This document shows positions 1 through 9,439 of a stretch of 40,531 nt of DNA, one piece after another. Numbering within the stretch: position 1 is the first letter of the stretch; each line of letters opens with the position of its first letter. The position numbers and the translations under genes were made by a program. Source of the DNA: Candidatus Rhodoferax odensensis. GTDB taxonomy: Bacteria > Pseudomonadota > Gammaproteobacteria > Burkholderiales > Burkholderiaceae_C. Under the pieces are notes generated by a model. It was not told the DNA's origin. It was given only the letters and a program-made list of their open reading frames with translations, and made no database searches. The DNA lies in NCBI GenBank assembly GCA_016718405.1, contig JADKDJ010000002.1:1-40531 (forward strand), read 5' to 3'.

Positions 1-1
1 G

Positions 2-85
2 CATCAATTGCCCCGCTTCTCGCCCTGGGACCGACAGCGCAGCCGCTTTGCGCTGCGCCTGTTGCGAAACCTCTGGTCCACCTGA
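2..85 (+). CDS. Possible C-terminal tail of an upstream gene (partial)
   Basis: Frame 2 stays open from the window edge to a TGA at 83-85 and encodes a basic, arginine-rich tail ending in RLLRNLWST. Such a tail would suit the end of a protein that begins outside the window. It is too short to assign to a family, and an open frame of 27 codons in GC-rich DNA could arise by chance. No function is proposed. Confidence 0.2.
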   Translation, partial: HQLPRFSPWDRQRSRFALRLLRNLWST

Positions 86-199
86 ACGCGCTGCGCGCGT
101 GCAAATGTTGGCGTGAATCTGCAGTGGCTTGGCCCGATGCGCCGGCCAGTGCGCCGCCCAGCGGCGAAGATACTGCTCTTTGCAAAAAGGCAGGATGGT

Positions 200-1214
200 T
201 TCGATGACGACGGTCGCTGTGACACCAACGTGGGCCGCCACATGAAGAAGGGCGCCATCGTGGTGTGGTTTGCGAATCCGCGGTGTACCCTGGCGCTACC
301 GAGGACGTGTGCATCCCCGTGCTCGAGCGCGAATCCGGCCTGCAATGGAAGCAGGACTTCTTCGTCAGCCACTCGCCCGAGCGCATCAACCCCGGCGACA
401 AGGAGCACACGCTCACCAAGATCCTCAAGATCGTCTCCGGCGACACGCCCGAGACGCTGGACAAGGTGGCCAGGGTCTACGAGAAGATCATCGTGCCCGG
501 CGCACCGCGCGTCAAGCATCCAGAGCCGCCGAGGCCGCCAAGGTGATCGGGAGAACCCAGCGCGATCTGAACATCGCGCTGATGAACGAGCTGGCCATCA
601 TCTTCGACAAGATGGGCATCGACACGTCCGAGGTGCTGGAGGCCGCCGGCACCAAGTGGAACTTCCTGAAGTTCAAGCCCGGCCTGGTGGGCGGCCATTG
701 CATCGGCGTGGACCCGTGCTCCTTGCCACAAGGCCGAGATGCTGGGCTACCACCCGCAGGTCATCCCCGCCCGGCGCATCAACGACAGCATGGGCAAGTT
801 CATCGCCGAGCAGGCGATCAAGCACATGATCGCCTCCGGCAGCTACATCAAGGGCGCCCGCGCGTCAACGTGCTGGGCCTCACCTTCAAGAGAACTGCGG
901 CGATCTGCGCAACAGCAAGGGTCATCGACATCATCAACGAGCTCAAGACCTACGGCGTGGAGGTGTTCGTCACCGACCCGCAGGCCGAGGTTGAAGAGGC
1001 CATGCACGAGTATGGCGTGCGCCTGCCGCCTGGGGCGAGATGCCGCGGGCGGATGCCATCGTGGCTAGCCGTGGCGCACAAAGAGTACGCCGGGCTGAGC
1101 GTGGAAGAGCTGGGCCGCAAGCTGGTCAAGGGGCGGCGCCTTCATCGACGCGGGAAGGCGGCCTTCGACCCTGAAGCGCTGCGCATCGCGGGCTATCGCG
1201 TCTGGCGGCTTTGA
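200..1214 (+). CDS. UDP-N-acetylhexosamine 6-dehydrogenase (TviB/WbpO-like), N-terminally incomplete and frame-disrupted
   Basis: The fragments match the TviB/WbpO family of nucleotide-sugar dehydrogenases, which oxidise C6 of UDP-GlcNAc or UDP-GalNAc to the uronic acid with two NAD+ in the cytoplasm. Visible landmarks in order are VGRHMKKGAIVV (about 230-270), SAVYPGATEDV (about 281-312), HSPERINPGDKEH, EAAKVIGRTQRDLNIALMNE, and GGHCIGVDP with the catalytic Cys codon at 699-701. VNVLGLTFK and a C-terminal UDP-binding domain follow, ending at TGA 1212-1214. The frame changes near 274, 535, 725-735 and 865, with further slips near 890-1060. The N-terminal Rossmann GxGxxG region, roughly 80-100 residues, is absent, so the 5' part is missing or rearranged. 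The product would supply a uronic acid for the polymer. Family assignment is firm; functionality is not. Confidence 0.75.
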
Positions 1215-1271
1215 TAGCGCGGACCTCCCCACGCGGTGGGCCACCGCCCCATTCGTTGATCGCGCGGCCTC

Positions 1272-2773
1272 ATGCTGTTCACCACCGGCGCATTTCTCCT
1301 GGCGTTCCTGCCGACCACGCTGGCCGTCTACTTTCTGCTCGGGGCGCCGCTCGCACGCGGCGGCTGCGGCTTATCGCTTATGGCGTCGCTCTTCTCTTTC
1401 TACGGCCATTGGATGCCGGCACTGACGCTTTCGCTGTTGCTGGTGGCGTCCATGGTGGTCAACTTCTGGGCGGGTGGTCGCATCGTCGGGGCATTGCAAG
1501 TTCACAACCAGGCCAGGGCCAAGACCTGGTTGACGCTCGGGATCGTGTTCAACTTGGGTTTGCTGGGCTACTACAAGTACGCCCAACTTTTTTGTCGACA
1601 ACCTCAACGCGGTGTTGGGCTTTGAGTGGCAATTGGGCCGAATCCTGTTGCCGATCGGCATCTCGTTCTCCAGCTTCACTCAGATTGCGTTCCTCCGGTT
1701 GACTCCTACGAGGGCAAGGGTGCGCGAGTCAACCCCGTCCACTGTGGCCTGTTCGTCACTTACTTTCCGCACCTGATCGCCGGCCGGTGCCGCATCACTC
1801 GCAAAATGATGCCGCAGTTCGCAGATCCAGCCATCTGCCGCAAGGGGCGAGAACATCGCGCCGGCCTGCCATGCTGACCATCGGCCTGTTCAAGAAGGTG
1901 GTTCTGGCCGATGGCATTGCACCTTATGCCGACGCGGTTTTCAGTCCGGGGGCATCGGCGGCCGTACTCACGCCAGGCGAGGCTTGGCTGGGTGCAACTG
2001 TGGCCTACCTTGCGGTTGTATTTCGACTTTTTCAGGTTACTCGACATGGCTGTCAGGTTTGTCCCCGCTGTTCAACGTGCGCTTGCCGTTCAACTTCAAC
2101 TCGCCCTACCAGGCGCGGGAAACATCTCAGACTTCTGGCGCCGCTTACTTTGTCTCGCTGTCCACATTTCTGCGGGACTATCTGTACATTCCCCTTGGCG
2201 GCAACCGGGGTGGGCCTGTGCGCCGCTATCTCAACTTGGCGACCACCATGGTGCTGGGCGGCCTGTGGCACGGCGCGAGTTGGTCCTTTGTTGTCTGGGG
2301 AGCCTTGCATGGCGCCTACCTGATGATCAACCACGGCTTCCGTGCCGTGCTCGGTGAACGCGCGCCGCACCGGTGGGAGGCTTCGCCCATCTACGGCGGG
2401 GCAAGCTGGGCGCTGACATTGGGCGCGGTCGTGGTGGGGCTAGGTTTTCTTCCGCGCCGAGACCCTGTCGCGGCGCGATGCAAATCATCCATGCCATGTT
2501 CAGTTGGCCGGGCGCGGCCCACCAGGCACCAGCTCATTTTTGGAACCAAGGCTTGCATCTGCAAGCGGGGGCCATCTGGCTTGGCCTTGGGTTTGGCGGC
2601 GCTCTTTGCGCCCAGCAGCAACCGCATCGTGCGGTGGCTGTCGGACCGATTCGTGCAGCCGACGGCTCTGCGGTCCGCAGCGACGGGCGCGGCGCTCACC
2701 CTGGTGGCGATGCTGCTCGTGGTGAACGTCACCCGATCCACCGTGAGGCGCGTTCATCTACCTCAATTTCTGA
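1272..2773 (+). CDS. MBOAT family O-acyltransferase, AlgI-like (frame-disrupted)
   Basis: This is a polytopic inner-membrane O-acyltransferase of the AlgI/DltB family, which passes acyl groups (usually acetyl) across the membrane onto secreted polysaccharide. The N-terminus LFTTGAFLLAFLPTTLAVYF is typical of AlgI homologues. PIGISFSSFTQIAFL, YFPHLIAG, LPFNFNSPYQA, STFLRDYLYIPLGGNRGG and LGGLWHGASW follow, with the presumed catalytic His codon at 2269-2271. The frame changes several times (near 1590, 1690, 1790, 1870, 2010-2160, 2430-2500 and 2750). The C-terminus FIYLNF followed by TGA 2771-2773 is the usual family ending. The stop overlaps the next start as TGATG, so the two genes are coupled. 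A length of about 500 codons is normal for the family. Confidence 0.85.
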
Positions 2774-3765
2774 TGCCTGGCCGCCTGTTGAGTGTCTTGT
2801 TCGGAATGGCTGGCGCACTGCTGGCCTGCGAGCTCGTGCTCCAGGCATTGCCGGTGTCCAGTGCCACCGCGCGTGACTACTACATGGATCCACAGGTGCT
2901 CAGCTACCCGCCAGGCCACCGCTGGCATGGCGACGGGATGGGATCTGCAAGCAACGCCCAAACGCTCAGGGCCAACAATTTTGGTTTCGCCAGCGAGATC
3001 GATTTCGTGCCCGATCCGCAGGCGGTCGCGTTCATCGGTGACAGCTATGTCGAGGCCTCGATGCTGGGTGCTGCCGACCGGCCGGGCGCGCAGTTAGCGC
3101 GGGCCGCTCAGGGATGAGCAAGCGGTCTATGCCTTGGGTGCCCCCTGGGTCCGCGCTGTTGGACTATGCCGAGCGGATTCGGTTGGCCAGCACCGCTGGC
3201 AGTGCGCGATTTCGTCATCCTCATGGAGGCCGGCGATGTGCGGCAGTCCCTGTGCGGTTCGGGCAATGTCCGTGGGCCTTGCCTTGCTCCCCGGACGCTG
3301 GAGCCACGTGAGGAGCTTTCGCCCCAGCGTCAACATTGAAGCCGTTTGATCAGCAAGTCGCACTGGCGCAGTATTTGGTGGGGCAGCTCAAGCTGGACGT
3401 TCGACGCTGCCTGCCCAGCTCTTCGCCGCCGACGCGCCAACACGAGCCCGCCTCAAAGGCTGCCAGCGCAGAGCTGGCTGTGAACGCCGACACGCACCGC
3501 GCTGAGCGCGAGGCCATGGTTTCGCGCAGTGTCCACGGCATTCTTTGATCGCGTTCAAACCCACCAGGTCCGCAAGCTGGTCATCGTGGTCGATGGCCAG
3601 CGAAAGACGGTATCGCTTGACGCCGATCCGCAAGCGGCGCAAATCAGCCTGGACGAGCACTGGAAGACATCCATGCTCTCGCTGGATGTTGGCCCCTACG
3701 ACGGCCACCTCAATGCCTTGGGTGTGCGGCTCGTGGCCCAAGCGGCAGCGGCGGCCATTCGATGA
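2773..3765 (+). CDS. SGNH/GDSL hydrolase-like protein, partner of the MBOAT acyltransferase (frame-disrupted)
   Basis: The N-terminus (MPGRLLSVLFGMAGALLACE) is a signal or anchor segment, so the enzyme should face the periplasm. FIGDSYVEAS holds the GDS nucleophile motif (Gly-Asp-Ser codons 3037-3045), and PYDGHLNALG near the C-terminus holds the Asp-x-His dyad (codons 3700-3708). This is the SGNH arrangement seen in AlgX/AlgJ-type proteins that finish O-acetylation begun by an MBOAT protein. The frame shifts near 3110, 3180-3230 and 3340-3530, so the middle is not readable as one frame. Total span is a multiple of three. The start shares TGATG with the MBOAT gene and the stop shares ATGA with the next gene. 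Esterase rather than transferase activity cannot be excluded. Confidence 0.7.
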
Positions 3766-4931
3766 GTGCGCTCAGGCCTCCGCTGCGCCCGTTGGTGGTT
3801 CACATCGTCTACCGGTTTGACACTGGCGGGCTTGAGAACGGCGTTGTCAATCTGATCAACCGCATGCCTGCCGATGCCTACCGGCACGCGGTGGTGGCGT
3901 TGACGGAGGTGGTGCCTGGCTTCGCGGCCCGGGTTCAACGCCAGGGCGTTGAGTTCATCTCGCTGCACAAGCCGCCCGGGCATGGGGTGCGCCTCTACCC
4001 ACGCCTCTACCGGCTGTTTCGCGAGCGCCGCCCGGCAATCGTCCACACGCGCAACCTCGCGGCGCTGGAGTGCCAGGTGCCGGCCATGCTGGCGGGCGTG
4101 CCGGTGCGCATCCATGGTGAGCACGGGCGCGACATGGACGATCTGGACGGCAGCAATGTGCGCCAGCAGCGGATACGGCGGCTCTACCGCCCCTTCGTGC
4201 ACCACTACGTGACCTTGTCCCGCGATTTGACAGACTACAGACGCACAAAGTGGGCGTCCAGCCACGGTGCCGCACCGAGATCTGCAATGGTGTGGACACG
4301 AAGCGCTTCCACCCCGCTTAGGCGCGCGCGACAGCATTCCAGGCTGCCCCTTCACGGAGCCGGGCCGTGGCTTGCTGGCACGGTGGGTCGAATGCAGCAG
4401 GTGAAGGCGCAGACCACATTGGCGCAGGCCTTTGTTCGCGCGCTGCAACTGCAACCCACGCTGCGGGCGCGTCTGCGCCTGGTGATGGTGGGCGACGGCC
4501 CCTTGCGCGCTGAAGCACAAGCCATTCTGGACAGCGCGGGCGTGGCCCACCTGGCCTGGCTGCCCGGTGAGCGTGCCGATGTGCCCGAGATCATGCGCGG
4601 GCTCGATGGCTTCGTGCTGCCCTCGCTGGCCGAGGGCATCTCCAACACCATTCTCGAGGCCATGGCCAGTGGCTTGCCCGTGCTGGCCACGGCGGTGGGT
4701 AATGCCGATCTGGTGCAGGCCGGTGAGACGGGTGCCATCGTGCCGCCGGGCGATGTGCAGGCACTGGCTGCAGGCCTGGTGCAAATGGCCTCTGATCCCC
4801 TGCACGCCGCGGCGCTGGGCGAGCGCGGGCGCGCCGTCGCCGAGCAGCGCTTCAGCCTGGACGCGATGGTGTCGGCCTATCAAGGCCTGTATGACCGGCA
4901 ATTGGCCAAGCGTGCCCCTGTGGCGCGCTGA
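3762..4931 (+). CDS. Glycosyltransferase family 4, XrtA/PEP-CTERM-associated sugar transferase (TIGR03088-like)
   Basis: This 389-residue GT-B enzyme should transfer a sugar from an activated donor to the growing repeat unit on the cytoplasmic face of the membrane. The opening VVHIVYRFDTGGLENGVVNL and IVHTRNLAALE match the exosortase A-associated family. The C-terminal donor-binding half holds GTVGRMQQVK, VMVGDGPLR and the EX7E-like segment LAEGISNTILEAMASGLPV. Between about 4240 and 4370 the translation departs from the family (a stretch of YRRTKWASSHGAAPRSAM type). Another frame there gives the expected ICNGVD-like asparagine loop, so two compensating indels probably lie there. The gene overlaps the SGNH gene by four bases (ATGA). 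Confidence 0.9.
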   Translation: MSALRPPLRPLVVHIVYRFDTGGLENGVVNLINRMPADAYRHAVVALTEVVPGFAARVQRQGVEFISLHKPPGHGVRLYPRLYRLFRERRPAIVHTRNLAALECQVPAMLAGVPVRIHGEHGRDMDDLDGSNVRQQRIRRLYRPFVHHYVTLSRDLTDYRRTKWASSHGAAPRSAMVWTRSASTPLRRARQHSRLPLHGAGPWLAGTVGRMQQVKAQTTLAQAFVRALQLQPTLRARLRLVMVGDGPLRAEAQAILDSAGVAHLAWLPGERADVPEIMRGLDGFVLPSLAEGISNTILEAMASGLPVLATAVGNADLVQAGETGAIVPPGDVQALAAGLVQMASDPLHAAALGERGRAVAEQRFSLDAMVSAYQGLYDRQLAKRAPVAR

Positions 4932-4941
4932 TCCCGGCCTC

Positions 4942-4982
4942 GCAGGCTGAGTCGGGCAGCCCAAGCGGCGGCCCCAGCCTGC
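4942..4982. terminator. Inverted repeat after the first glycosyltransferase, possible terminator stem
   Basis: GCAGGCTG (4942-4949) is the exact reverse complement of CAGCCTGC (4975-4982), separated by 25 bases that themselves hold a short GGGC/GCCC pairing. It lies just past the stop at 4929-4931 in a 230-base gap before the amidotransferase. There is no T-run, so it may be only a structured leader or chance. The rest of this gap shows no promoter I can defend. Confidence 0.3.
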
Positions 4983-5161
4983 CACCACTCTGTGCTGGAT
5001 GTCATGCCCCTTACCGATTGATTGCGGTCGCGGGCAGAGTGCGCGGGCAATTCACCTACCATCCCAGGTCACCATGCCATCGGTCCTGCAGGTGAGGGTA
5101 GTCGTTCCGCTGCGGGCCGATGGCCCGGGCCGAGGCCAACGAATCCAAGACTGGCTCCCAA

Positions 5162-7105
5162 ATGTGCGGTATCACGGGCATCTTTGACACACGCTCTGCG
5201 CGCGCGATCGATCGCGCGGTGTTGCAGCGCATGAACGATTCGCAGTGGCACCGCGGCCCCGACGAGGGCAGCCTGCACCTCGAGCCTGGCGTGGGCCTGG
5301 GCCACCGCCGCCTGTCCATCATCGACATCGCCACCGGCCAGCAGCCGCTGTTCAATGAGGACGGCTCGGTGGTGGTGGTGTTCAACGGCGAGATCTACAA
5401 CTACCAATCGTTGATCCCCGAGTTGCAGGCGCTGGGCCATGTGTTCCACACGCGCAGCGACACCGAGGTCATCGTCCACGCGTGGGAGTCCTGGGGCAAG
5501 GACTGCGTCAAGCGCTTTCGCGGCATGTTCGCCTTTGCGCTGTGGGACCGCAACCGCCAGACCTTCTTCATGGCGCGCGACCGCCTGGCCGTCAAGCCGC
5601 TGTTCTACGCGGCGCTGGACGATGGGCACCTGCTGTTCGGCTCCGAGCTGAAATCGATCCTTGCCCATGGCGGCCTGCGGCGCGATCTCGACCCGCTGGC
5701 CGTGGAGGAGTATTTCGCGCTGGGCTACGTGGCCGAGCCGCGCACCGTGTTCAGCCAGGCCAACAAGCTGCCGCCCGCGCACACGCTCACTTGGCGGCGT
5801 GGCGATGCCAGGCCCGAGCTCGAAGAGTATTGGGACGTGCACTTCAACGCCACCAGCCCGCTGGACGACACCCAGGCCTGCGAGGAGCTCAACCGCCGCC
5901 TGCAAGAATCGGTGCGCCTGCGCATGATCGCCGAGGTGCCCTTGGGCGCCTTCCTGTCCGGCGGCGTGGATTCCAGCGCGGTGGTGGCCACCATGGCCGG
6001 CTTGCAGAGCGCGCCGGTCAACACCTGCTCCATCGGCTTTGATGTGCCCGAGTTCAACGAGTCCGCCTTTGCGCAGACCGTGGCCGAGCGCTACAAGACC
6101 AACCACCACCTCGAGGTGGTGGGCAGCGACGACTTTGATCTGATCGACACCCTGGCCCGCCTGTACGACGAGCCCTATGCCGACAGCTCGGCCATCCCCA
6201 CCTACCGCGTCTGCGAGCTGGCGCGCAAGCACGTCACCGTGGCCTTGTCGGGCGACGGTGGGGACGAGTCATTTGGGGGTTATCGCCGCTACCGCATGCA
6301 CCTGATGGAAGAGCGCATGCGCTCGGCGCTGCCAGAGGGCCTGCGCAAGCCGCTGTTTGGCGCACTGGGTCGCGTCTACCCCAAGGCCGATTGGGCCCCG
6401 CGCGTGTTCCGTGCCAAGACCACCTTCGAGGGCATGGCGCGCAGCTCGGTCGAGGCCTACTTTCATTCGGTCTCCATCCTGCGCGGGCCCATGCGCGAGC
6501 AGTTGTTCAGCAGCCAGTTCAAGACCGAGCTGGCCGGCTACAACGCGCTCGAGGTGTTCAACCGCCATGCCGCGCGCGTGCAGACCGACGAGCCCCTGGC
6601 ACTGATCCAGTACCTCGATCTCAAGACCTACCTCATCGGCGACATCAACACCAAGGTCGATCGCGCCAGCATGGCCCACTCGCTCGAGGTGCGCGAGCCG
6701 CTGATGGATCACGAGCTGGTCGAGTGGCTGGCCACGCTGCCGCCCTCGCTCAAGATTCGCGGCCAGGAGGGCAAGTACCTGCTCAAGAAGGCCATGGAGC
6801 CGCTGTTGCCCAACGACATCCTCTACCGCCCCAAGATGGGCTTCTCGGTACCGCTGGCCAAGTGGTTCCGCGGGCCGCTGAAGCAGCGCGTGCGCGATGC
6901 CGTGCTCGGCCCACGCCTGCAGGGCACCGGCTGGTTCAACCACGACTACCTCACCCACCTGGTGGACGCCCACCAGGCCGGCACCAGCGACTACAGCGCG
7001 CCGCTGTGGACCTTGATGATGTTCGAGGCCTTCTTGCGCGTGGTGGTGGATGGCGCTGCCATGCAGACCACCCAGCCCGCCGCCGAGCCCGCTCTCACGC
7101 CATGA
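5162..7105 (+). CDS. Glutamine-dependent amidotransferase, asparagine synthase type, XrtA-associated
   Basis: This 647-residue protein matches the exosortase A-system amidotransferase family (TIGR03108-like). I chose the ATG at 5162, not the upstream in-frame start, because it puts the glutaminase nucleophile at Cys2 (MCGITGIF). RGPD (residues 31-34) and NGEIYN (75-80) complete the glutaminase site. SGGVDSS (266-272) is the ATP-pyrophosphatase loop, and SGDGGDESFGGYRRY lies further on. Both half-reactions therefore look intact. In polysaccharide loci such enzymes (for example WbpS-type) amidate uronic-acid carboxyl groups, which fits the dehydrogenase upstream; that substrate is an inference. 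The stop overlaps the next start as ATGA. Confidence 0.93.
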   Translation: MCGITGIFDTRSARAIDRAVLQRMNDSQWHRGPDEGSLHLEPGVGLGHRRLSIIDIATGQQPLFNEDGSVVVVFNGEIYNYQSLIPELQALGHVFHTRSDTEVIVHAWESWGKDCVKRFRGMFAFALWDRNRQTFFMARDRLAVKPLFYAALDDGHLLFGSELKSILAHGGLRRDLDPLAVEEYFALGYVAEPRTVFSQANKLPPAHTLTWRRGDARPELEEYWDVHFNATSPLDDTQACEELNRRLQESVRLRMIAEVPLGAFLSGGVDSSAVVATMAGLQSAPVNTCSIGFDVPEFNESAFAQTVAERYKTNHHLEVVGSDDFDLIDTLARLYDEPYADSSAIPTYRVCELARKHVTVALSGDGGDESFGGYRRYRMHLMEERMRSALPEGLRKPLFGALGRVYPKADWAPRVFRAKTTFEGMARSSVEAYFHSVSILRGPMREQLFSSQFKTELAGYNALEVFNRHAARVQTDEPLALIQYLDLKTYLIGDINTKVDRASMAHSLEVREPLMDHELVEWLATLPPSLKIRGQEGKYLLKKAMEPLLPNDILYRPKMGFSVPLAKWFRGPLKQRVRDAVLGPRLQGTGWFNHDYLTHLVDAHQAGTSDYSAPLWTLMMFEAFLRVVVDGAAMQTTQPAAEPALTP

Positions 7106-8316
7106 CCCTGCGCATCCTCCACGTGCTGGATCACTCGATCCCGCTGCACAGCGGCTACACCTTCCGCACCCTGTCCATCCTGCGCGAGCAGCGCAAGCTG
7201 GGCTGGCACACCGAGCACCTCACCGGGGGCAAGCAGATCAACTGCAGCGTGCCCGAAGAAACGGTGGACGGCTGGCACTTCTACCGCACAGCCGATGACG
7301 ACAGCGCCCTGGCGCGCCTGCCCATGCTCAACCAGTTTGGCCTGATGGGCCAGCTGGCTCGCCGGCTGGAGCAGGTGGCGCGCAAACTGCAGCCGCACAT
7401 CATCCATGCCCATTCGCCCGTGCTCAACGCGCTGCCGGCGCTGAAGGTGGGCCAGCGCCTGGGGATCCCGGTGGTCTACGAGGTGCGCGCCTTCTGGGAG
7501 GACGCCGCGGTGGACCACGGCACCACCACCGAAGGCAGCCTGCGCTACAAGCTCACCCGCGCAATGGAGTCCAACGCGCTCAGCCGTGCCAACCACGTCT
7601 TCACCATCTGCGAGGGCCTGCGCCAGGACATCGTGGCCCGCGGCATCCCGGCCGAGCGCGTGACCGTGATCCCCAATGCAGTGGACATCGAGGCCTTCGA
7701 GCCCGGCGGCCAGCCCGACGAGCAGCTCAAGGCGCAGCTGGGCTTGGCCGGCCACGCGGTGATCGGCTTCATCGGCAGCTTCTACGCCTACGAAGGGTTG
7801 GACCTGCTGCTCGATGCTTTCCCCAATCTGCTGAAGCGGCGCCCCGATGCGCGCTTGCTGCTGGTAGGTGGTGGCCCGCAGGACGCCGCGCTCAAGGCCC
7901 AGGCGCAGCGCCTGGGCGTGGCAGACAAGGTGGTGTTCACCGGCCGCGTGCCGCACGCCGAGGTGCAGCGTTATTACGACCTGATCGACGTGCTGGCCTA
8001 CCCGCGCCACTCGATGCGCCTCACCGAATTGGTGACACCACTCAAGCCGCTGGAGGCCATGGCCCAGGGCCGCGTGCTGGTGGCATCGGACGTGGGTGGC
8101 CACAAGGAGCTGATCCGCGATCGTGAGACTGGCTATTTGTTCAAGGCCGGCAGCGCTGCGTCGCTGGAGCAGGTGCTTGACCTAGCGCTCTGCCAGCGCA
8201 GCGATTGGCCGACACTGAGAGCAAATGGCCGCCAATTCGTTGAGACCGAGCGGCATTGGGCACGGTCTGTCCAGGGGTATGTCCAGCCTTACCGCGCGCA
8301 TTGCAATGCCAGTTGA
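7102..8316 (+). CDS. Glycosyltransferase, PEP-CTERM/exosortase A-associated, Daro_2409 family (TIGR04063-like)
   Basis: This is a 404-residue GT4-type glycosyltransferase acting in the cytoplasm. The start MTLRILHVLDHSIPLHSGY is the signature of the exosortase A-associated Daro_2409 family. Further family blocks are IHAHSPVLNALPAL, YEVRAFWEDAAVDHGTT, VIPNAVD, IGFIGSFYAYEGLDLLLDA, and the C-terminal donor site around YPRHSMRLTELVTPLKPLEA, followed by ASDVGGHKELI. It overlaps the amidotransferase gene by four bases (ATGA), so the two are translationally coupled and probably act on the same repeat unit. The frame is undisturbed. Confidence 0.93.
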   Translation: MTLRILHVLDHSIPLHSGYTFRTLSILREQRKLGWHTEHLTGGKQINCSVPEETVDGWHFYRTADDDSALARLPMLNQFGLMGQLARRLEQVARKLQPHIIHAHSPVLNALPALKVGQRLGIPVVYEVRAFWEDAAVDHGTTTEGSLRYKLTRAMESNALSRANHVFTICEGLRQDIVARGIPAERVTVIPNAVDIEAFEPGGQPDEQLKAQLGLAGHAVIGFIGSFYAYEGLDLLLDAFPNLLKRRPDARLLLVGGGPQDAALKAQAQRLGVADKVVFTGRVPHAEVQRYYDLIDVLAYPRHSMRLTELVTPLKPLEAMAQGRVLVASDVGGHKELIRDRETGYLFKAGSAASLEQVLDLALCQRSDWPTLRANGRQFVETERHWARSVQGYVQPYRAHCNAS

Positions 8317-9439
8317 ACCCGTGCCCACGCTGCGCGGGCTGCGAGTTTTGCTGGTTGGGCCGGTGCCGCCGCCGGCTGGCGGGATGGCAGGTCAGACGCT
8401 GCAACTGTGTGAACTGCTGCGCGATGCCGGCGCATCTGTGGAACTGTTGCCGACCAATGCCCCTTACAAGCCAGCTTGGCTGGGGCAGATCAGGGGTGTG
8501 CGTGCCATTGCGCGACTGCTGCCCTACCTGTGGCGCCTGTGGCGCGGGTGTGCCCGCAGCGATGTGGTTCACCTCATGGCCAACTCGGGATGGTCTTGGC
8601 ACTTGTTTTGTGCCCCGGCCATTTGGGTTGCGTGGCTGCGGCGCACGCCCATCGTGGTCAACTACCGTGGGGGCGAGGCGGACGCCTTCTTGAGCCGTTC
8701 GGCCAGTTCAGTACGTGCTGCCATGCGGCGGGCGGCCTGTTTGGTTGTGCCTTCGGGGTTCCTTGAACACGTGTTTGCCAAGCACGGCATGAGTGCGCAA
8801 GTCGTGCCAAACATCATTGATCTGCAGCGCTTTCATCCAGCAGCCAAGGCGCTACCGGGTGACGAGCGCCGCATGATGGTTGCCCGTAACCTGGAGCCGA
8901 TCTACGACAACGCTACTGCAATCAAGGCGTTTGCTCGCGTGGTTGAACAATGCCCGGAGGTTCGCCTGACCATTGCTGGCACAGGGGCGGAGGCGACTGC
9001 TTTGGAGGCGCTGGCGGTGCAATTGGGCATTGCCAATCGTGTCGATTTTGCCGGGCGTGTGGAGCGGAATGAGATGGCAGCGCGCTTGCGTCAATGCAGC
9101 ATTGCGATCAATCCCAGCCTCGTGGACAACATGCCCAATTCGGTCTTGGAAGCGCTGGCCAGCGGTGTCCCGGTGGTCAGCACCCGCGTTGGGGGAGTGC
9201 CCTACATCGTAGAGGATGGTTCGACCGCATTGCTGGTACCCGCGGGTGATGCCGATGCGATGGCTGCAGCGATATTGCGGTTGCTGAAGGACCCGGACCT
9301 GGCCGAGCGACTCGTGCGGGCCGGCTTGCGTGACGTGGCCCGCTACACCTGGACGCGCGTGGGGCCGGTGTTGGCTGAGGTTTACCGCGCAAGCATGGCC
9401 GGTCGTGCGAGACCGCCAGTGACCCGAAAGGCAAACTGA
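8279..9439 (+). CDS. Glycosyltransferase family 4
   Basis: This is a GT-B fold sugar transferase of about 386 residues. The N-terminal glycine-rich loop reads LLVGPVPPPAGGMAGQT. NYRGGEADAFL is followed by VVPNIIDLQRFHP, and the donor-binding half holds PSLVDNMPNSVLEALASGVPVV with the EX7E-type glutamates. The start is uncertain. ATG 8279 overlaps the previous gene by 38 bases, with an AGGGG only one base away. ATG 8306 overlaps by 11 bases but has no visible ribosome site, and an upstream ATG also exists. The gene ends in TGATG overlap with the ligase gene at 9439. The sugar and acceptor cannot be read from sequence. Confidence 0.88.
   Translation: MSSLTARIAMPVEPVPTLRGLRVLLVGPVPPPAGGMAGQTLQLCELLRDAGASVELLPTNAPYKPAWLGQIRGVRAIARLLPYLWRLWRGCARSDVVHLMANSGWSWHLFCAPAIWVAWLRRTPIVVNYRGGEADAFLSRSASSVRAAMRRAACLVVPSGFLEHVFAKHGMSAQVVPNIIDLQRFHPAAKALPGDERRMMVARNLEPIYDNATAIKAFARVVEQCPEVRLTIAGTGAEATALEALAVQLGIANRVDFAGRVERNEMAARLRQCSIAINPSLVDNMPNSVLEALASGVPVVSTRVGGVPYIVEDGSTALLVPAGDADAMAAAILRLLKDPDLAERLVRAGLRDVARYTWTRVGPVLAEVYRASMAGRARPPVTRKAN

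Noticed and set aside
3696..6232. Two long minus-strand frames (430 and 387 codons) opposite the first glycosyltransferase and the amidotransferase
   Set aside because: Both are antisense shadows of clearly identified enzymes and have no start context or family match.
6391..7101. In-frame extension of the glycosyltransferase at 7102 by 237 codons
   Set aside because: The extension is the amidotransferase read in another frame. The ATGA overlap at 7102 and the family start MTLRILHVLDHS fix the real start.
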